NCBI GenBank assembly: GCA_037501455.1
Contig: CM074864.1
Span: 38,776,001 to 38,840,000 of the forward strand
Source of the DNA: Lantana camara
Lineage: Eukaryota; Streptophyta; Magnoliopsida; Lamiales; Verbenaceae
DNA length: 64,000 bases
Direction of reading: 5' to 3'
Of the stretch, positions 26,701 to 37,196 are shown in pieces (the first letter of the stretch is position 1; each line of letters starts with the position of its first letter). The notes below the pieces were generated by a model. It was not told the origin of the DNA, did no database searches, and worked only from the letters and a program-made list of their open reading frames with translations. Both the position numbers and the translations under genes were made by a program.

Positions 26701-27433
26701 ATCTTAACATTACTGTTATTGGTAGGTTTCTTTATGAACAAATTATTACTTGGAATCTAATTGCGTATTTGCACATACATGGCATGATTTTAAATTTCAG
26801 ATGTGATGCTATTATTTGGCACTCTTTTTTTTTTTTTTTCTCTAACACCATTATTGTTACTTGTTTCAGATGTGATGTTGGAGCTGTTGGTGATAAAAAG
26901 AAAAGAGAGATTCCTAATGACTGGTGAGGTAATTGTTGACGCAATAACTACTTTTTGTAACGAGTCGACGATATCTCTTTGTAATGTCACAACAAGGCTA
27001 GGGACCGCGAAACATACCATCAAGCACAATGAGGAGATATTTAAAGCCATTGGATCATTTCCGAAATCTTAACATTACTGTTATTGGTAGGTTTCTTTAT
27101 TAACAAATTATTACTTGGAATCTAATTGTGTATTTGCACATACATGGCATGATTTTAAATTTCAGATGTGATGCTATTATTTGGCACTCTTTTTTTTTTT
27201 TTTTTTTTTCTCTAACACCATTATTGTTACTCGTTTCAGATGTGATGCTGGAGCTGTTGGTGATAAAAAGAAAAGAGAGATTCCTGATGACTGGTGAGGT
27301 AATTGTTGATGCAATAACTACTTTTTGTAACGAGTCGACGATATCTCTTTGTAATGTCACAACAAGGCTAGGGGCCGCGAAACATACCATCAAGCACAAT
27401 GAGGAGATATTTAAAGCTGTTGGATCATTTCCG
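26701..27433 (+). repeat. 365-bp tandem duplication
   Basis: The segment starting ATCTTAACATTACTG at 26701 recurs at 27066 and is nearly identical to the end of the second copy at about 27433. Differences are a few substitutions and a longer T run in the second copy. Each copy holds an intron-like poly-T tract and the same coding fragment, so the duplication includes one exon. The left copy runs back into the repeat start; only the right copy continues into further coding sequence. Confidence 0.9.
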
Positions 27434-27559
27434 ATTTTCATTGGCATACAAGATCATATAAATCTGTTGAACATACTAGCCAACAACCCACAACAAATGA
27501 ACACGTTCTTTAGGATGTCAATTGTTGCCCCGTACAGTGATGGTGTAAATGACAATTGA
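27242..27559 (+). pseudogene. Unidentified protein fragment (duplicated exon)
   Basis: An open frame encodes about 105 residues, with phrases such as MLELLVIKRKERFLMTGEV and HINLLNILANNPQQMNTFF, and ends at 27559. An almost identical first half occurs at 26877-27070 with an early end. I do not recognise the family. Its place inside a possible Harbinger element would fit the MYB-like accessory protein those elements carry, but that is a guess. Splice sites are unclear and the gene is probably not intact. Confidence 0.35.
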
Positions 27560-28482
27560 GGGTAAACTCAGATGAACCTCATGATAATCAGCGGTGTAAG
27601 ATTGATTAGTATTACTTTGTCGGTGCGAATTTGAATTATTAACCTTGTAAAATCTCTGATTTTAACTATGTATTTTGGGGCATGGAACATTGTCGCTGCT
27701 ATTTCATATTAGGATCATAGGATGTGAATGGATTTAGTATTAGGATGTGAACGGTTGTTTTGTTTTTGCTTTGTATTCTGTATAGGAATTTGCAGATGCA
27801 TAAATGAAGTTTGATATGTCATTGTGGTCTAAATGTTGTTTGCTTAATGCTGCATTTTGCTTTAGACAGTGTGTTGCTTTCTTTTGGGGCTCTATCTGGA
27901 ATTCTTCAAACATGAAATGTTAAAAAAAGAAGAAAGATGTGGTGATATTAAAATTGAAAATTCAGATACAATCACAGTTTCTTAGATGAACAAATATGCG
28001 AATCACGATTTGGGAGAAACAGGAAAGGACACAACCTTTTCAAATTGGAGGGCAAATAAGTAATTTAATTGTAAACCATCATTGTCCTTGCCAAAAAGTA
28101 AAAAAGCATGGCTGCGAACTACCCGAATACCAAAATAAATTTAATGAAAGTAAACAGGGGATATTGGAAGGTAGTGTAACTACACTAATATTAGATATCA
28201 TTACTTCCATTAACCTTATGGCCAAAGTAAACGAGGCTTGAGTAGATACTTCAACTTCCTTGAGTAGAGACTCAAAAGAATAGAGATTTTCTTCAGATTT
28301 TATCTCTCGAGTAGATTCTCAAACTTCTTCCTGCAAATACTCAAATTTTGCACCTTTTTGAGTCTTCAAATATTTTCCGTCCTCTTTCCTACAACTAAAC
28401 AAAAAAAATTATTAAGCTAATATTCCATCACAAAAAAGTTAGAAAATATAGTATAAGTCCTATTAATATCATCGATAAAACC

Positions 28483-29498
28483 ATGAAAATTTGGGTCATC
28501 ACCATTTATCACGGTTATCATACTTGTAGTGATCATTCAAATCTGGACATGAATTTTATTATTAGAATGTTAATTGACCACATTAGGACCAACTATGATT
28601 ATGCAGTAGCCGATGTTGGATAAACTGTTAAGGACTTTTGTGGATATCAATTAAACTACTCGAAGGCATACCACAGTCTCAGGCGCTCTCATGAACGCTT
28701 GTATGGTACATGGAAAAACTCAGTTAAGAGCCTCCCACAATTCATGGCTGCATTACAAAAATGGAATCCAAGTAATCCTTAGTTTTGATGTCTCGCTATA
28801 GAAGATAATTTTTTAATTAATTACATATGGAGTAATAATTTAATTTAAAATATTAACCGACTTGCAGGCACCGTTGTGCAGCGGAAACACCACCCTAATG
28901 GAGCAGGTAGGCCTGGGTTAGAGATGAGAAATATACTTTTTTGGGCCTTCAGAACCTTCATTGATGGTTTCAAACAAGCACAAAGTACAAGCACAAATCT
29001 CATGATTGCAGTTCGTGTAGATGGCAACCAAAACATTCTCCCTCTTGCGTTTGCCTTGGTTGATGAGGGGTTGACAACCATGTGGGGATGGTTTCTAAAC
29101 TTACTGCACGTGCACATAATAACAGACTCTCATGATTTTGTTACCATAATTTTGGATCATAACCAAGATATAATTCAAGTTGTGGAAGACGAATTTGCAT
29201 CATTTAACGGTGATCATAGATGTCGCCGTTACTGCTTGAGAAACTTGTGCTCGAACATCAACACAAGATATCAAAACTAAAGCCTGAAAGATCTTTGTTG
29301 GTTGCTAGCATGGCAATGGGTGAGGTTATGTTCCGTGAGGCTTTTGATTGTATTCGGGCGATTGGAACAAGTGTCTGTATCTCAGCAATATTGATCTCGA
29401 AGTGGATGATGGCTTATGATGAAGGTCGTCGGTACGGAACAACCACTACGAACTATGTGGAAATGTTTAATGGTGTGCTGAAAGGTGTCAGACGACTC
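28483..29498 (+). pseudogene. MULE transposase, central part (broken)
   Basis: Translated pieces match the plant MULE transposase order. First comes a HTC zinc-binding motif and a region ending PQFMAALQKWNPSN (28483-28780). After a probable intron (about 28781-28868) comes the catalytic region with FWAFRTFIDGFK, then VDGNQNILPLAFALVDE and a motif like HRCRRYCLRN (28876-29280), then YGTTTTNYVEMFNGVLKGVR (29282-29498). A TAA interrupts the first piece near 28620 and a frame change occurs near 29277, so it is a pseudogene. It stops exactly at the Tat insertion and continues at 41532. Confidence 0.8.
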
Positions 29499-30320
29499 TG
29501 ATGGGGTCAAAATACGATCGTCCCACATTAAGACACGTGGCATCACCGAGATGATGACATCTGTCTCCCCAAGGCTGCACCATCAGTTCACGAGCGCTGA
29601 GCCCAACGAGCGCAGATCTTCTTCGGGAGTTAAGCCCAACGAGCGCTATCACTCCAACGAGCGTCCTACACACCAAACGATGGGTACGCCTACGTGCCAA
29701 GGGAGCCCTCTTCGAGCGTCACACTCCCTCAGAGCGGCCTCTCCTTCGGCTCGTCATTTGAATTGGAGCCAACATTCCCCTCAGCGGATATCTTGGCCTC
29801 CAAGACTCAAGGTTGTCACGAGCGCGCTCTCAAGCCCTCGTTACCAACCACCCACATGGCTCTCTGACACAACGTACATGCCCGCGCACCTGCCACTGTT
29901 GCTAGCACTAACTTTTGGGCCGCTTTTGCAGAAGATTCCTCCTAGGTTTCTCTCTCACAGCGCCACGTGTTAGGGCAACATTCGGCCAGGACCACTTGAG
30001 GCAAATGACCAAAGGGCCCTTGACCCTCAACTATAAATAACCCAAGTCATCTTCTACACTGTAAGCATTCTTTAAGCTTTCTTCAGCACTGCAACTGTGA
30101 TTGAAACTTACATTTTCTTCATACACTGAACTGACTTGAGCGTCGGAGAGCCAAACTGGGTATCACCCCCAGTTCCCCCATCTTGGCCTTCTGACTTTCT
30201 TGTGCTTGTCCCAACAGGTTGAACTCACTTCCTCTTTTCCGGCGAAGCTCCGGTGGTTTCCTCCACAAATATAAATTGTAAAGTGATCGGATTCGGATTC
30301 ACCGATTTCCGGACCCATCA
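29499..30320 (+). repeat. 5' LTR of the Tat element
   Basis: 822 bp, TGATGG...CCATCA. Compared with the 3' LTR by eye it differs only at 30181 (T versus G at 41387) and 30304 (G versus C at 41510). The first 330 bp carry about nine GAGCG or CGCTC words. The TATA box at 30031 marks the U3/R boundary region. Confidence 0.97.
30031..30039 (+). promoter_or_regulatory. TATA box of the 5' LTR
   Basis: CTATAAATA, 290 bp from the LTR end, with CCAAGTCATC downstream. The identical box lies at 41237-41245 in the 3' LTR. It is the likely promoter for the genomic retrotransposon RNA. Confidence 0.75.
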
Positions 30321-30324
30321 TTTT

Positions 30325-30340
30325 TGGCGCCGTCTGTGGG
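30325..30340 (+). other. Primer binding site of the Tat element
   Basis: TGGCGCCGTCTGTGGG begins 5 nt after the 5' LTR. Its first nine bases complement the 3' end of plant tRNA-Asp as I recall it; the rest matches only partly. The same 20-nt context (from one T before it through AAA) occurs on the minus strand at 57170-57185. Confidence 0.75.
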
Positions 30341-30411
30341 AAACCAGTCTTCCGTATTCTTCCTTTCTTTTTGTTGGTAGAGAAACAAGCACATCTTCAC
30401 TTTCAACAGCC

Positions 30412-31833
30412 ATGGTTGCAACGAGATCTGGAGCTGTGGGAGGAGGAGAAAACACCTCCCAAGATGCAAACATCGTTCTTCCCTCCACCGCTACTGGTGG
30501 AGCACCACCTCTTTCTGTCGCCGCTGGTGGAGCACCTCCCGCCGCAGGAGTAACTCCACCAGCTGAATCTTCTGCGCCGCCGCCTGCACCGCCGGTGATG
30601 CCCATTCCCACCACCGCGGGAGGAGTTTCTCTCCCAGTCCCACCGCCGCTTGCACAGAATTCCTGGGTCCATCCCCAGATGAACCTTGGAATACAAGGTT
30701 ACATGATGCCTCCTCCTGGCTACACTCTTACTCCGGCTATGATGACGCCGCCAGTCCAGCCATACCATGCCGGGCAGCTCCAACTCCCAGTGGTGGTCCC
30801 TAGGGAAATTGAGGGAGTGGAGCTACCTCCGTTGACCACTCAACAGCTACGGGCTCTATATGCCCAGTGTGAGGTTCAGGCGGCTCAGGGGGCATGGGAA
30901 AGATTCCATTCCATGTATTTCCCCTCTGGGCAGGCCACTCAGATTGCCGCCCCTTTGGGCGGACAACAGAACTTTCCCCTCAGAGAAGCTCAGGCTGTCT
31001 TGAGGGCACAACCACCACCACCACCAGCCAGAGAAGTGCCCCAGCAGGAGGGCAACGAGCGTGCCTCCGTGGGCAGGAACAAGGAGCCCACAGAGCGAGT
31101 GAACGAAAACGAAGGAGACTCTCATGTCTCCAGGAGGGGCTCACGAGCCCACAAGGACAAGCAAGTAGAAGTAAATCCTGACGTCCTCGCGGCTGTGCAA
31201 GACCAGCTGCAGGGCCTCAAGGATATGGTGGGACAGCTCTCACGAGGGCGCTCAACTCAGATCTCCCATACTCGGGATGAACGGGTTGACGCCAGGAGCA
31301 CCCGCACCAAGGATCCTCCGCCGAGGGTCCCCCGTCGGAAGGAGCCGGAGGAAAACTTCGGCACGTACGAATATCACCCGCTGGCGAGAGGTTCACCCCT
31401 CGTCGAAGAAGTTTTGATGGCCCAAGCCGGCATGGCAAAAGTCCCCACATCCATCAACAGATACGACGGGACAACCGATCCAGCGGAGCACTTGGATCAT
31501 TTTGTGCATCTCATGCACCTTTACGAGCATTCCAGCCATTACTGGGCGAAAGTGTTTGTCACTTCTTTGGTAGGGATGGCTCAAGAGTGGTACAAGCGCC
31601 TGCCGCCACGCTCGATCCACTCGTATGAAGAACTGGCCGATGCCTTCCTCAATCATTTTAATTCTTTGAAGGCGCCAGTCACCGCACCCACAGCCCTTTA
31701 CAACGTGGTGCAAGGCAAGAGCGAGTCACTGCGCTCGTTCTTCGCCCGCTTCAATAAGGAGATCTTGCAGGTGGAAAGACCCTCGATGGACTTCTTGATC
31801 CCAGTACTCTTTCAGGCTGTGGATCACAAATAA
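30412..31833 (+). CDS. gag: Gag of the Tat element, truncated by a stop codon
   Basis: Encodes 473 residues of retrotransposon Gag, the structural protein of the intracellular particle. The ATG at 30412 opens MVATRSG in a CCATGG context; the frame is open further upstream into the LTR, but no better start is seen. The first 150 residues are rich in Ala, Gly and Pro. A charged linker follows, then the Gag capsid-like domain (about residues 335-470, with WYKRLPPRSIHSYEELADAF). A TAA at 31831-31833 ends it inside that domain. The following pol frame is in the same frame and starts with the rest of Gag, so the original product was one Gag-Pol reading frame. The zinc knuckle lies after the stop. 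Confidence 0.9.
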   Translation: MVATRSGAVGGGENTSQDANIVLPSTATGGAPPLSVAAGGAPPAAGVTPPAESSAPPPAPPVMPIPTTAGGVSLPVPPPLAQNSWVHPQMNLGIQGYMMPPPGYTLTPAMMTPPVQPYHAGQLQLPVVVPREIEGVELPPLTTQQLRALYAQCEVQAAQGAWERFHSMYFPSGQATQIAAPLGGQQNFPLREAQAVLRAQPPPPPAREVPQQEGNERASVGRNKEPTERVNENEGDSHVSRRGSRAHKDKQVEVNPDVLAAVQDQLQGLKDMVGQLSRGRSTQISHTRDERVDARSTRTKDPPPRVPRRKEPEENFGTYEYHPLARGSPLVEEVLMAQAGMAKVPTSINRYDGTTDPAEHLDHFVHLMHLYEHSSHYWAKVFVTSLVGMAQEWYKRLPPRSIHSYEELADAFLNHFNSLKAPVTAPTALYNVVQGKSESLRSFFARFNKEILQVERPSMDFLIPVLFQAVDHK

Positions 31834-34800
31834 TATGTGAGCAAGAAATTTGCTGATGCCATCGTGGAGAGAAGGCCTGGGACCCTCATGGGCCTGAGAG
31901 AAATAGCCGAGCCGTTTTTCGCGCTCGAAGATATGTATGGGACGAATGGTCCCCGACATCACAGCCCGGCCCGGAACGAGCGACCTCATCACGAGCGGGG
32001 GCGAGATGTGGCAGTCAAGAAAGAGCGCCCTCAAGAGCGCAGGAGGTCGCCACCACCCCCTCGTCGATTCGAGCGCATTCCGCTCACCCGGCCAAATTCA
32101 GAAGTCTACAATCTCTCCGATAAAAAGCTCTTCAAAAGACCCATCAAAATGAGAGAAACAGACTCACTCAGGCGCTCGAACAAATACTGCGCCTTCCACA
32201 AGCAGAGAGGGCACGACACGGATGAGTGCCGGCAGTTGGAGGCTGAGATCCAAAGGCTCGTTGCAGGGGGCCACCTGAAGGAGTTTGTCCGGGTGCTCGA
32301 GCGCTACGATGAACAATGCAATGAGCGCTCCGGAAGGAGAAGAAGGAGTCCTTCCCGGTCAAAGAGCCCAAGGGGTAGGGGACCCCCTGAAAGCAGCAGC
32401 CGCCGAGGCCACAAAGGCAAAGCCCCTGAGCAAGAAAACGAGCCCTTCGCAGTCATAAGTATGATTGCGGGAGGTTCATCAGGAGGGGATTCAAACGCCT
32501 CTCGACGGAGGCACGTTCGGAGCTACAACCAACGCCCAGCAATGCCCAAGCCTATCTACGCTATCCAGAGATCAAGCGCTCCAAAATCAAGAGAAAATGA
32601 TGTAATAGGCTTTGATGATAGGGATCTAGAACATATTGTAACGCCCCATGGGGAGGGTGTAACCTCAGATTGCCCCATGGTGGTTAGTTTAGATGTTCAT
32701 AACCATGTTGTAAAAAGGGTATTGGTGGATAGTGGAAGCTCAGTTAATGTTTTGCCTTACTCTACTTTCTTAAAAATGAAGGTTGATCTCTCGCTCGAGC
32801 CTCTCAAAACAGCCCTCATTGGCTTTGGAGGCTCGGAAGTGGTCCCACGAGGGCAAATACGTCTGGCTACATCATTCGGCCGAGCCCCTCAACGCAAAAC
32901 ACTCTTGGTGACGTACGCGGTGGTAGAGATTGACATCCCTTACAACATCATAATTGGGCGCCCAACCCTCGTGGATTTCAAAGCCATCATCTCCACCTAC
33001 CACCAGAAGATTAAATTCCCTACTCCCGAGGGCGTGGGAGAAGTGCTGTGCAATGTGCGAGAGGCTTGGGAATGCTACATGCTGTCCCTCAGAAAGCCAA
33101 AAGCGGAGAAAACCTTCCAGATTGGTTCCACCAAAAAGTCCGTAGATTTCCCCAACTTGGATGAGGATAGCCCAGCACGGAAAAGGGCGAAATTGAACAA
33201 GAAGAAGAATAAGAAGAGGAGAGGAGACAACGAGGAGAATCCCCTCGAGAATGTTCCCCCAGGGACCGTTGGCGGATCGTCCTCAGAAGGAGACGAGCCG
33301 GGAGAGAGTGAACCAGCCTCTGGCGATCGTTTGACGGGAAAGAAGAGGGCGCTCGAACTTCCTCGCCCTGAGGTGAGAATCGAACCCTCGGAAAAATTCC
33401 TCACCATTGAGCTGGAGCCTGGAAACAAAGACAAGACTACCCAGATAGGCTCAAACCTCTCAGGGCCTTCTCAGATCATGATGATTGATTTTCTAAGGGA
33501 GAACAAGGATGTATTCGCGTGGAAAGCCTCTGATCTCACAGGGATTGACCCAAGCGTCATTGTCCATAGGCTTAATGTGGATCCATCTTTCAAGCCCATC
33601 AAGCAGAAAAAACGGGATGTACATGGCTTTCGGAAAAAAGTCATTGAAGAGGAAGTTAATAAACTCTTGGAGGCTCAATATATCGAGCCCATCTTGTATC
33701 CGGAGTGGCTATGCAATGTCGTCTTGGTGCCCAAGAGCGCAAATAAGTGGCGCATGTGCAATGATTTCACTGATCTCAACAAAGCCTGCCCAAAGGATCC
33801 TTACCCGCTGCCTCGAATTGATCAATTGGTGGATTCGACCGCTGGTTGCGAGCTCATGAGCATGATGGATGCTTTCCAGGGATATTACCAGATCTTTATG
33901 GCCCCGGAAGACCGCCCCAAAACTTCGTTCGTTGTCCATATGGGGGTATATTGCTTCCTAGTCATGCCCTTTGGACTTAAGAACGCCGGAGCTACGTATC
34001 AGCGGCTCGTAAACAGGATGTTTGAAAAAGAAATTGGAGGGTCCATGGAGGTCTATGTGGACGATATGATTGTCAAAAGCGAGCGCCAGGACTCCCACTT
34101 GGAGGATCTCAAGCGCACCTTTTCTATCCTGCGACAATATGGAATGAAGCTGAACCCCTCGAAGTGCACCTTTGGAGTGCAAGGGGGAAAGTTCTTGGGA
34201 TACATGGTCAGTCAGAGGGGAATTGAGGCTAATCCGGAGAAGATCAAGGCTATTTTGGAAATTCCCTCCCCTCGAAATTTGCGAGAAGTACAGGTCCTGG
34301 TGGGCAAGATCATCTCGTTAAACAGATTTATTTCGCGCTCGGCGGACAGGAACCTTCCCTTCTTCAAAATTTTGAGGAACGCACGTAACTTTGCTTGGAC
34401 GGAGGAATGTGAGAGAGCGCTGCAGGATATGAAGGCTTACTTATCGAGCGCACCACTGCTGACTAAGCCTGTCGAAGGTGAGAGGTTATTCATGTATCTT
34501 TCTGTTTCTCCTGAAGCCACGAGCGCTGTTCTGATCGCTGTGCGAGAACGGAAACACTTACCCGTGTATTATCTGAGCAAAACCTTGCAAGGAGCTGAAA
34601 AGAAATATTTGGAGATTGAGAAATTTGCGTTCGCTCTTATAAACGCCTCAAGAAGGCTAAGGCCTTACTTTCAAGCGCACTCCATAACAGTTCTCACCGA
34701 CCAACCCTTGAAGCAAGTATTGTCCAAGCCGGACGTATCTGGCAGATTAATCAAGTGGGCCATCGAATTGAGCCAGTTTGACTTATGCTTCGAGCCCAGG

Positions 34801-36603
34801 ACTGCGATACAGGCTCAGGTTGTAGCGGATTTGTTGGTTGAGCGTTTTGGTTTCGAGCCCACCGTTGTGGAGAATGAGGGGTTATGGGTACTGCACACAG
34901 ATGGTTCCTCAACCTCTCAAGGGGGAGGAATAGGAGTGGCCCTCAGAAACCCCGATGGGATTGAGCTGGACTTTGCGATCAAGCTGGACTTCCAAGTCAC
35001 TAATAATGAAGCGGAATATGAAGCCCTCGTGCAAGGGTTGAACATAGCTTTTCAGAATGGAGCCTCCAGAATCACTGCTTACGTGGATTCACAGTTAATA
35101 GCGAGCCAGATTGAAGGAACATATGAGGCTCGAGAAACCACCATGGTACAGTACCTAAAGAAAGCCAGAGAAATCATTGGGAAGTTCAAGGAATTTCATC
35201 TACTTCAAGTGCCGCGAGGAGAAAACGAGCGTGCGGACGCTCTTTCAAAGTTCGCTTCAGCTTTAGAAGGCACTTCCGAGCGTTCTGTTACGTTCCTTAG
35301 AACTGAGGAGCCTTTGATCAAGGAAAAGGTCGCCACCGAGATGATCGTCATGATTGATCCAAACGAGCCCTGTTGGCTTGACGACATCATCATTTTCCTG
35401 AGGGATGGAATCACTCCAACTGACAAGGTGGAAGCCAGGAAAGTCAGGAATAAGGCCCCTCGTTTCGCTCTGGATCCCGAGGGGAGATTGTTCAAAAAAT
35501 CATTTCAGGGACCCCCAATGAGATGCCTAAGGCCCTCACAAGCGAAGGAGACGCTCGAGCTCATACACAATGGGAGTTGCGGGAATCATTCCGGAGGGCG
35601 TATCTTGGCAAAAAAGATTCTGAGAAGTGGGTTTTATTGGCCTACGGTTCTCCAGGATGCCATTGAATTTTCAAGGAAATGTCCCAAATGCCAATTTCAT
35701 TCAAATCTCCCTCAATTGCCAGCCGCACAAATGATCCCAATAGATGTCTCTTGGCCGTTTGACCAGTGGGGAATAGACATTGTGGGCCCCTTGCCCATAG
35801 CTGCGGGACAAAGGAAGTTTGTCATTTTAGCCGTCGATTACTTCACCAAGTGGGCCGAGGCTGAAGCCGTTGCAAAAATCACTTTCAAGGTTGTAAGGGA
35901 CTTTATTTGGAAGAACATCATTTGCAGGTACGGAATACCGAGGGTGCTCATATTTGACAATGGATCCCAGTTCATAGCAGCTGACACACGAGAGTGGTGT
36001 TCTGAGTTGGGGATAGAACAGCGATTTACCTCTGTAGGACATCCACAATCTAACGGACAAGCAGAAGTTACCAACAGGATCATTTTGCAACATCTGAAAA
36101 CCATGCTTGAAAGCAAGAAAGGTGAATGGGCTGAGGAGCTGCAAGGAGCGCTTTGGGCTTATCGCACCACCCCACGAGCAGCCACTGGAGAAACCCCGTA
36201 CGCGCTCGTTTATGGATCAGAGGCAATGATACCTGCGGAGATAGTAAATGAATCCGCTCGTGTCGGCTATTTCGAACCTCAGCTCAACGATGGCAACAGG
36301 AGCTTGGAGTTGGACTTGCTGGATGAAAGGAGAGACCGAGCGTGGGCTAAGATCCACCACTATAAAGCCTCTGTAGCCCAACAGTACAACAAGCGTGTGA
36401 AGGAAAGAACTTTCCAGTTGGGTGATTTGGTTTTGAAGAAAGTGGAAGTATCCAAACACGTGGGCAAGTTGGACCCCAATTGGGAAGGCCCATTCAAAGT
36501 CACACAAATCAGAGCTAACAACACTTACACCCTGGAGACACTTCAAGGTGAGCGCCTGCCTCGCCCTTGGAACGCATGTAACCTCCGGCGGTTTTATGTT
36601 TAA
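31834..36603 (+). CDS. pol: Gag C-terminus and Pol polyprotein of the Tat element
   Basis: An open frame of 1,588 residues counted from the codon at 31837, in the same frame as gag. Domain order: end of the Gag core; zinc-knuckle-like CAFHKQRGHDTDEC (118-131); aspartic protease LVDSGSS (296-302); reverse transcriptase with YVDDM (740-744); a first RNase H (about 900-1000); a second archaeal-type RNase H starting HTDGSS (1020) with NNEAEYEALVQGL; integrase with zinc-binding H1244, H1251 and CPKC (about 1283-1286) and catalytic D1314, D1374 and E1410, an exact D,D(35)E spacing. No stop interrupts it, so the enzymes look intact. There is no ATG near its start: translation must come from readthrough of the gag stop, or the stop is a disabling mutation. 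Confidence 0.93.
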   Translation, partial: YVSKKFADAIVERRPGTLMGLREIAEPFFALEDMYGTNGPRHHSPARNERPHHERGRDVAVKKERPQERRRSPPPPRRFERIPLTRPNSEVYNLSDKKLFKRPIKMRETDSLRRSNKYCAFHKQRGHDTDECRQLEAEIQRLVAGGHLKEFVRVLERYDEQCNERSGRRRRSPSRSKSPRGRGPPESSSRRGHKGKAPEQENEPFAVISMIAGGSSGGDSNASRRRHVRSYNQRPAMPKPIYAIQRSSAPKSRENDVIGFDDRDLEHIVTPHGEGVTSDCPMVVSLDVHNHVVKRVLVDSGSSVNVLPYSTFLKMKVDLSLEPLKTALIGFGGSEVVPRGQIRLATSFGRAPQRKTLLVTYAVVEIDIPYNIIIGRPTLVDFKAIISTYHQKIKFPTPEGVGEVLCNVREAWECYMLSLRKPKAEKTFQIGSTKKSVDFPNLDEDSPARKRAKLNKKKNKKRRGDNEENPLENVPPGTVGGSSSEGDEPGESEPASGDRLTGKKRALELPRPEVRIEPSEKFLTIELEPGNKDKTTQIGSNLSGPSQIMMIDFLRENKDVFAWKASDLTGIDPSVIVHRLNVDPSFKPIKQKKRDVHGFRKKVIEEEVNKLLEAQYIEPILYPEWLCNVVLVPKSANKWRMCNDFTDLNKACPKDPYPLPRIDQLVDSTAGCELMSMMDAFQGYYQIFMAPEDRPKTSFVVHMGVYCFLVMPFGLKNAGATYQRLVNRMFEKEIGGSMEVYVDDMIVKSERQDSHLEDLKRTFSILRQYGMKLNPSKCTFGVQGGKFLGYMVSQRGIEANPEKIKAILEIPSPRNLREVQVLVGKIISLNRFISRSADRNLPFFKILRNARNFAWTEECERALQDMKAYLSSAPLLTKPVEGERLFMYLSVSPEATSAVLIAVRERKHLPVYYLSKTLQGAEKKYLEIEKFAFALINASRRLRPYFQAHSITVLTDQPLKQVLSKPDVSGRLIKWAIELSQFDLCFEPRTAIQAQVVADLLVERFGFEPTVVENEGLWVLHTDGSSTSQGGGIGVALRNPDGIELDFAIKLDFQVTNNEAEYEALVQGLNIAFQNGASRITAYVDSQLIASQIEGTYEARETTMVQYLKKAREIIGKFKEFHLLQVPRGENERADALSKFASALEGTSERSVTFLRTEEPLIKEKVATEMIVMIDPNEPCWLDDIIIFLRDGITPTDKVEARKVRNKAPRFALDPEGRLFKKSFQGPPMRCLRPSQAKETLELIHNGSCGNHSGGRILAKKILRSGFYWPTVLQDAIEFSRKCPKCQFHSNLPQLPAAQMIPIDVSWPFDQWGIDIVGPLPIAAGQRKFVILAVDYFTKWAEAEAVAKITFKVVRDFIWKNIICRYGIPRVLIFDNGSQFIAADTREWCSELGIEQRFTSVGHPQSNGQAEVTNRIILQHLKTMLESKKGEWAEELQGALWAYRTTPRAATGETPYALVYGSEAMIPAEIVNESARVGYFEPQLNDGNRSLELDLLDERRDRAWAKIHHYKASVAQQYNKRVKERTFQLGDLVLKKVEVSKHVGKLDPNWEGPFKVTQIRANNTYTLETLQGERLPRPWNACNLRRFYV

Positions 36604-36910
36604 AAGCTCTTTGCGAACTCTGATGTAACAACCCTCTCTGACGGGTTCTATGTACTTCAAACCAAAGTGAAAGGTAACATAATCTTTTTAATTTCTTTAA
36701 TATTCCTGTTTCTTTGGTTGCTTGAATGGATAAGTCCCACGACCCTCGTCTTCTCGAGCGTGGTTGGCAACCCATTCCAATATGAATGCTGTTTTCTCTT
36801 ATGGGTTACGCTGGCCAGCAATCTACTCCACATGGGGGGACGCCCTCATAAGGATAGACTGGTTACGCTCACAACCAATTAGGCAAGACGGAAGGGGGTC
36901 GCGAAGAAAA
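36604..36910. other. Non-coding spacer after pol
   Basis: I see no gene. It links the integrase stop codon to the tandem-repeat region and is part of the element's 3' untranslated region. Confidence 0.7.
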
Positions 36911-37034
36911 TCCTAGTAGGCCTTGGCTGTTGTTTACAACGCCTTGCGCTCGAAAACGGGATCTCCCACAAGAACGCATCCTAGTAGGCCTTGGTTGTTT
37001 CTTAAAACGCCTTGCGCTCGAAAACGGGATCTAC

Positions 37035-37071
<37 letters not shown>

Positions 37072-37130
37072 TAGTATGCCTTGGTCGTTTCTTAAAACGC
37101 CTTGCGCTCGAAAATGGGATTTCCTGCAGA
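36911..37130 (+). repeat. Three-copy repeat with an A32 tract in the Tat 3' region
   Basis: Three copies of a unit of about 57 bp containing CCTAGTAKGCCTTGG, CTTAAAACGCC and TTGCGCTCGAAAA, starting about 36911, 36979 and 37068. A run of 32 A residues (37036-37067) separates copies two and three. Confidence 0.9.
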
Positions 37131-37196
37131 ACCAAGAAAATGATAAGAGCCAGAGCGCTCGAATGATGGCCTCAGAATCAAAAAGGAATTGCTCAA

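Larger units (their letters stand above)
25278..28238. mobile_element. Candidate Harbinger-like DNA transposon remnant
   Basis: The left end is GGCCATGTTTACTT. The right end read in reverse is AGCCTCGTTTACTT, 11 of 14 matching. The flanking trinucleotides are TAA on the left and TGA on the right, close to the TWA preference of PIF/Harbinger. The flanking repeat seems to continue across it. The interior holds exon-like pieces on the plus strand, such as ATG at 26101 opening MDGLCDEDETIVALE, and a duplicated coding fragment. No DDE transposase was recognised, so it may be a non-autonomous derivative. Confidence 0.4.

Noticed and set aside
29485..29973. 162-residue open frame in the 5' LTR (repeated at 40757-41179)
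   Set aside because: It lies in the LTR U3 region, overlaps the LTR boundary and is identical in the two LTRs only because the LTRs are. No domain is seen.
30318..31125. Long minus-strand open frames opposite gag
   Set aside because: They are shadows of the Ala/Pro/Gly-rich gag frame, caused by GC-rich codons, and have no promoter or recognisable domain.
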